A DNA stretch of 64,000 bases. Origin: Streptomyces endocoffeicus. GTDB taxonomy: Bacteria > Actinomycetota > Actinomycetes > Streptomycetales > Streptomycetaceae. A program made the position numbers and the translations under genes. Where the stretch lies: positions 1,116,001 through 1,180,000 of the forward strand of contig NZ_JAERRG010000001.1 in the NCBI RefSeq assembly GCF_016741935.1, given 5' to 3'. The notes below the pieces were generated by a model that worked only from the letters and a program-made list of their open reading frames with translations, did not search any database and was not told the origin of the DNA. Below, in pieces: positions 60,933 to 64,000 of this stretch (position 1 is the stretch's first letter; each line of letters begins with the position of its first letter).

Positions 60933-62297
60933 TCAGGGCGTGTAGCGGCGGAAGGCGGGCACCGCGACGGCGAGCCCGAGTGTGCTGACGGCCACCAGCA
61001 GCCCGCCCGCGGCGACCGCCGCACGGGCCCCGAGGAGGGACCCCGCGGTGCCGTGCAGCAGATCGGCGATGCGCGGGCCGCCCGCCACCACCACGGTGAA
61101 CACGCCTTGCATGCGGCCGCGCATATCGTCGGTGGCGGCCGCCTGGAGGATCGTCCCGCGGAAGACCATCGAGACCATGTCGGCCACGCCCGCGAGGGCA
61201 AGGAAGGCCACCGCCCACCACAGGTTGAGGCTGAGCCCGAATCCGGTGATGGCCACGCCCCAGGCCATCACGGCGACGATGACCATCAGCCCGTGGCGGC
61301 GGGCGCGGGAGAAGGTGCCGGACAGCAGTCCGCCGGCCACCGCGCCGAGCGGGATCGCCGCGAAGAGCAGGCCGAGCGCGAAGCCCTCGCCCCAGGGTGC
61401 GTAGGTGTGCGAGGCGAGTTGGGGGAAGAGCGCTCGGGGCATGCCGAAGACCATGGCGATGATGTCCGCGAGGAAGGACATCAGCAGGATGCGGTTGCCG
61501 GCGATGTACCGGAAGCCGTCGGTCACGTCGCGCCATCCGCCCCGCCGCGCGCCGCCCGCGGCGCCCTCGGTGAGGGGCGGCAGGGCGGGCAGCCGCCAGA
61601 CGGCCCACAGGGTGACGCACAGCGCCACGGCGTCGATGAGGTAGAGCGCGGGCAGGCCGAGCACGGGGATCAGGGCACCCGCGAGCAGCGGGCCGAGGAT
61701 CATGCCCGTCTGGGCGACGGTGGACTGCAGGGCGCCCGCGGCGGGCAGTTCGTCGGCGGGGACGAGACGGGCGACGGAGGCGCTGCGCGCCGGGGAGTTC
61801 ATGCCGAAGAAGCCCTGCTGGGCGGCGAGCAGCACCATGAGCAGCGCCACCGAGTCCAGACCGGCGAAGGACTGCGCCCAGAACAGCACCGAGGTGACGG
61901 CGATGCCGACGTTGGTGACGAGCATCAGGGTGCGCCGGTCCATCCGGTCGGCGACCACTCCGCCCCACAGCGCGAAGACCACCAGCGGGAGGAGCCCGGC
62001 GAAGCTGGCGTAGCCGACCCACGCCGACGAGCCGGTGATGTCGTAGATCTGCTTGGGCACGGCGACGGCGGTCAGCTGGCTGCCGATGGCGGTGACGGTG
62101 GTGGAGCTCCACAGCCGGCGGAAGGGGCGGTGGCGCAGCGGCCGGGTGTCCATCACCCAGCGGCGCCAGCCGGGTCTCGGCGGCGGGGCGGTGTCCCCGG
62201 CGCCGAGGGGCGCGTCATCGTCGGCGGCGGTGGGTTCTATGTCGTCGTCGCTGCTTCGAGCGGTCTCCACGGCTGGTTCGATTCCTCCTACATCCAT
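60933..62297 (-). CDS. MFS transporter, EntS-like family (multidrug/siderophore type)
   Basis: The 454-aa product starts at ATG 62297; a hydrophilic acidic leader (SSDDDIEPTAADDDA) precedes the first membrane segment. It has about ten to twelve membrane segments and MFS motifs WSSTTVTAIGSQLTAVAVPK, GVVADRMDRRTLMLV, NSPARSASVARLVPADELPA and RGRMQGVFTVVVAGGPRIAD. EntS-type relatives export siderophores or drugs. No biosynthetic cluster is adjacent, so the substrate is open. Confidence 0.88.
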   Translation of the reverse strand: MDVGGIEPAVETARSSDDDIEPTAADDDAPLGAGDTAPPPRPGWRRWVMDTRPLRHRPFRRLWSSTTVTAIGSQLTAVAVPKQIYDITGSSAWVGYASFAGLLPLVVFALWGGVVADRMDRRTLMLVTNVGIAVTSVLFWAQSFAGLDSVALLMVLLAAQQGFFGMNSPARSASVARLVPADELPAAGALQSTVAQTGMILGPLLAGALIPVLGLPALYLIDAVALCVTLWAVWRLPALPPLTEGAAGGARRGGWRDVTDGFRYIAGNRILLMSFLADIIAMVFGMPRALFPQLASHTYAPWGEGFALGLLFAAIPLGAVAGGLLSGTFSRARRHGLMVIVAVMAWGVAITGFGLSLNLWWAVAFLALAGVADMVSMVFRGTILQAAATDDMRGRMQGVFTVVVAGGPRIADLLHGTAGSLLGARAAVAAGGLLVAVSTLGLAVAVPAFRRYTP

Positions 62298-62347
62298 TCG
62301 GGCCGGGAACCATTGTGACGATCCCCGGCCCGTGCCGTGGCCCCGTC

Positions 62348-63508
62348 TCAGCCTCCGGCCGCGGGCCGCATCGGCTCCTGACCGTGGATGCTGCCGCTGA
62401 GGGAGGTCAGCCGGGTGCCGCTGCCGCCCCAGCGGTCGGCGATGATCTCGCCCGCGATGCTGACGGCGGTCTCCTCGGGGGTACGGGCGCCGAGGTCCAG
62501 GCCGATCGGTGAGGCGAGCTTGGCCAGCGCCTCCTCGCCGAGACCGGTGGCGCGCAGCCGGCGGAGCCGGTCGTCGTGGGTGCGGCGGGAGCCCATGGCG
62601 CCCACGTAGGCCAGCGGCAGGCGCAGGGCGACCTCCAGCAGTGGCACGTCGAACTTGGGGTCGTGGGTGAGCACACAGACCACCGTGCGTTCGTCGATCC
62701 GGCCCGCCTCCGCCTCGGTGCGCAGATAGCGGTGCGGCCAGTCGGTGACCACCTCGTGTGCCTCGGGGAAGCGGCGCGGGGTGGCGAAGACGGGCCGGGC
62801 GTCGCACACGGTGACGTGGTAGCCGAGGTAGGCGCCGATCCGGGCCATGGCCGCCGCGAAGTCCACGGCGCCGAAGACCAGCATCCGCGGCGGGGTGGCG
62901 TGGACCGAGACGAACAGGGTGAGTTCCTCGTCCATGCGGATGCCGTCGTAGCCGTAGGCCAGGGTCTCGGTGCGCCCGCCGGCCAGCAGTCCGCGGGCGT
63001 CCTCGGCGACGGCCGCGTCCAGCCGCGCGGAGCCGAGGGATCCGGAGGTGCCGTCGGGCCGTACGACCAGGCGGCGGCCCAGCCGTCCCTCCGGGTCGGG
63101 CCCGTCGACGGCCACGCAGATCACCTCGGCCACCGGCTCCCCGGCGGCCACCGCGTCGGCCACCTCGCCCAGTTCGGGGAAGCCCGCGGGGTCGATCCGC
63201 TCCACATAGACATCGATGATCCCGCCGCAGGTCAGCCCGACCGCGAAGGCGTCGTCGTCGCTGACGCCATAGCGCTCCAGCACGGGCCGCCCGCTGTCGG
63301 TCACCTCCTGGGCCAGTTCATAGACGGCGCCCTCGACGCAGCCGCCGGAGACGCTGCCGATCGCCGCGCCATCGGGGCCGACCAGCATGGACGTCCCGGG
63401 CGGCAGCGGCGAGGAATGCCAGGTCGCCACCACCGTGGCACGGGCGAACGGCTCGCCCTCGCCCCACCATCGGTGCATCTGCGCTACGACGTCCCGCATG
63501 GAATTCAT
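62348..63508 (-). CDS. XdhC-family molybdenum cofactor insertion/maturation protein
   Basis: The 386-aa product starts at ATG 63508, with GAGGAG upstream. It has an N-terminal XdhC/CoxI domain (residues ~1-70, FARATVVATWHSSPLPPGTS, VSGGCVEGAVYELA) and a C-terminal NAD(P)-like Rossmann domain (LVFGAVDFAAAMARIGAYLG, YVGAMGSRRTHDDRLRRLRA). XdhC-type proteins bind and sulfurate Moco and insert it into xanthine dehydrogenase or CoxL-type hydroxylases. It is divergent from the 2Fe-2S subunit gene, with a palindrome between them. Confidence 0.9.
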   Translation of the reverse strand: MNSMRDVVAQMHRWWGEGEPFARATVVATWHSSPLPPGTSMLVGPDGAAIGSVSGGCVEGAVYELAQEVTDSGRPVLERYGVSDDDAFAVGLTCGGIIDVYVERIDPAGFPELGEVADAVAAGEPVAEVICVAVDGPDPEGRLGRRLVVRPDGTSGSLGSARLDAAVAEDARGLLAGGRTETLAYGYDGIRMDEELTLFVSVHATPPRMLVFGAVDFAAAMARIGAYLGYHVTVCDARPVFATPRRFPEAHEVVTDWPHRYLRTEAEAGRIDERTVVCVLTHDPKFDVPLLEVALRLPLAYVGAMGSRRTHDDRLRRLRATGLGEEALAKLASPIGLDLGARTPEETAVSIAGEIIADRWGGSGTRLTSLSGSIHGQEPMRPAAGG

Positions 63509-63536
63509 ATCTCCTCGCCACGGATGTAAGAGGTTG

Positions 63537-63551
63537 ATACATTCAATGTAT
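63537..63551. promoter_or_regulatory. Palindrome in divergent xdhC / 2Fe-2S promoter region
   Basis: ATACATT-C-AATGTAT is a 7-1-7 perfect inverted repeat in the 41-base gap between divergent starts and touches the ATG of the downstream gene at 63550. A GntR- or TetR-type regulator would fit its size and position; the binder is not in the window. Confidence 0.6.
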
Positions 63552-64000
63552 GAGCCTCTCACATCACTCACCGAGTAGCGACATCATCTTGCGGATCAAC
63601 GGCACGTCCCACTCCCTGACGATCGACAACCGGACGACCCTGCTCGATGTGCTGCGCGAGCGGCTGGGCCTCACCGGCACCAAGAAGGGCTGTGACCACG
63701 GTCAGTGCGGGGCCTGCACGGTGCTGGTGGACGGTGAGCGGGTGAACAGCTGCCTGATGTTCGCGGTGACCGCCGAGGAGCGCGAGATCGTCTCCATCGA
63801 GGGCGTGGCGGCGCTGTCGGACGGCGCGGAGCTCCACCCGGTGCAGCGCGCCTTCCTCGACCACGACGGGCTCCAGTGCGGCTATTGCACCCCGGGCCAG
63901 ATCTGCTCCGCCATCGGGGCGCTGGGCGAGGCCGGGCGCGGCTGGCCCAGCCATGTCACCGAGGACACCGCCACCGGGGTGGCCGATGTGTCGGCGCTGG
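63550..64000 (+). CDS. 2Fe-2S subunit of xanthine dehydrogenase/CO dehydrogenase family, partial
   Basis: The product is cut by the window edge after about 150 residues. It is a two-cluster protein: the plant-type ferredoxin motif GCDHGQCGACTVLVDG (about residues 45-60) and the second cluster CGYCTPGQICSA with the upstream HDGLQCGYC. It is the small subunit of molybdo-flavo-Fe-S hydroxylases (XdhA/CoxS/PaoA type). No Shine-Dalgarno sequence precedes ATG 63550, so translation may be leaderless. FAD and Moco subunits should follow outside the window. Confidence 0.9.
   Translation, partial: MSLSHHSPSSDIILRINGTSHSLTIDNRTTLLDVLRERLGLTGTKKGCDHGQCGACTVLVDGERVNSCLMFAVTAEEREIVSIEGVAALSDGAELHPVQRAFLDHDGLQCGYCTPGQICSAIGALGEAGRGWPSHVTEDTATGVADVSAL

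Overview
The window is very GC-rich, with strong third-position G/C bias, GTG/TTG starts and many ATGA/GTGA stop-start overlaps. Together with an XRE/DUF5753-DUF397 pair, a DUF5999 protein, large LuxR-type ATPase regulators, an RsbW-like kinase and an Rpf/LysM/M23 hydrolase, this points to the chromosome of a Streptomyces or close relative. No rRNA, tRNA, CRISPR array or intact insertion sequence was seen.

Layout. 1-8.6 kb: regulators (a LuxR-type ATPase cut by the window edge, an anti-sigma-like kinase with DUF5999, a second LuxR-type ATPase), an aminotransferase with a long Q/P/A-rich tail, and an XRE/DUF397 pair. 8.6-13.9 kb: M20 peptidase and AbgT transporter with a divergent double Lrp/AsnC regulator, then an AHSA1-like and a MOSC protein. 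13.9-16.6 kb: a gene-poor stretch followed by an Rpf/LysM/M23 muralytic enzyme. 16.7-23.3 kb: DUF429, formate-dehydrogenase beta and NrfD-type subunits with only a 49-codon remnant of the alpha gene, an LtaS-like sulfatase, MerR, VOC and a broken class IV aminotransferase. 23.3-29.3 kb: a sugar-acid operon (GntR, mannonate dehydratase, mannonate/fructuronate oxidoreductase, MFS, L-idonate-type dehydrogenase). 29.3-40.3 kb: YchJ-like protein, a 1168-aa secreted phosphodiester glycosidase/phosphoesterase, integrase-like protein, YfcE phosphoesterase, TDT transporter, Tat-exported alpha/beta hydrolase and a NarL-type two-component system. 40.3-43.7 kb: mostly broken genes (ABC ATPase and permease, SDR, acyl-CoA dehydrogenase, thiolase). 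43.8-54.8 kb: a steroid ring C/D (HIP) catabolic cluster. 54.9-58.5 kb: enoyl-CoA hydratase, a chimeric E1-alpha/acyl-CoA dehydrogenase gene, TetR, and remnants of an alcohol dehydrogenase and an AraC regulator. 59.4-64 kb: gnd, MFS exporter, xdhC and a partial 2Fe-2S molybdo-hydroxylase subunit.

The most coherent system is the HIP cluster. Two SDRs, an EchA20-like hydrolase, IpdA, IpdB, IpdC, a FadA6-like thiolase, a KstR2-like TetR repressor, an IpdF-like SDR, an enoyl-CoA hydratase and a pair of acyl-CoA dehydrogenases follow almost the gene order of the Mycobacterium tuberculosis Rv3548c-Rv3564 region. Each of its two divergent promoters carries one palindrome matching the published KstR2 box at 13 of 14 positions. 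No FadD3-like HIP-CoA ligase and no ring A/B genes are present here.

A second theme is decay by internal deletion. At least eight genes are cut, joined in or out of frame to a neighbour, or frameshifted. A second, different palindrome (CGATC-N4-GATCG) lies upstream of three of these damaged units and next to a TetR gene, which suggests that a second acyl-CoA regulon once flanked the HIP cluster and has largely been lost.
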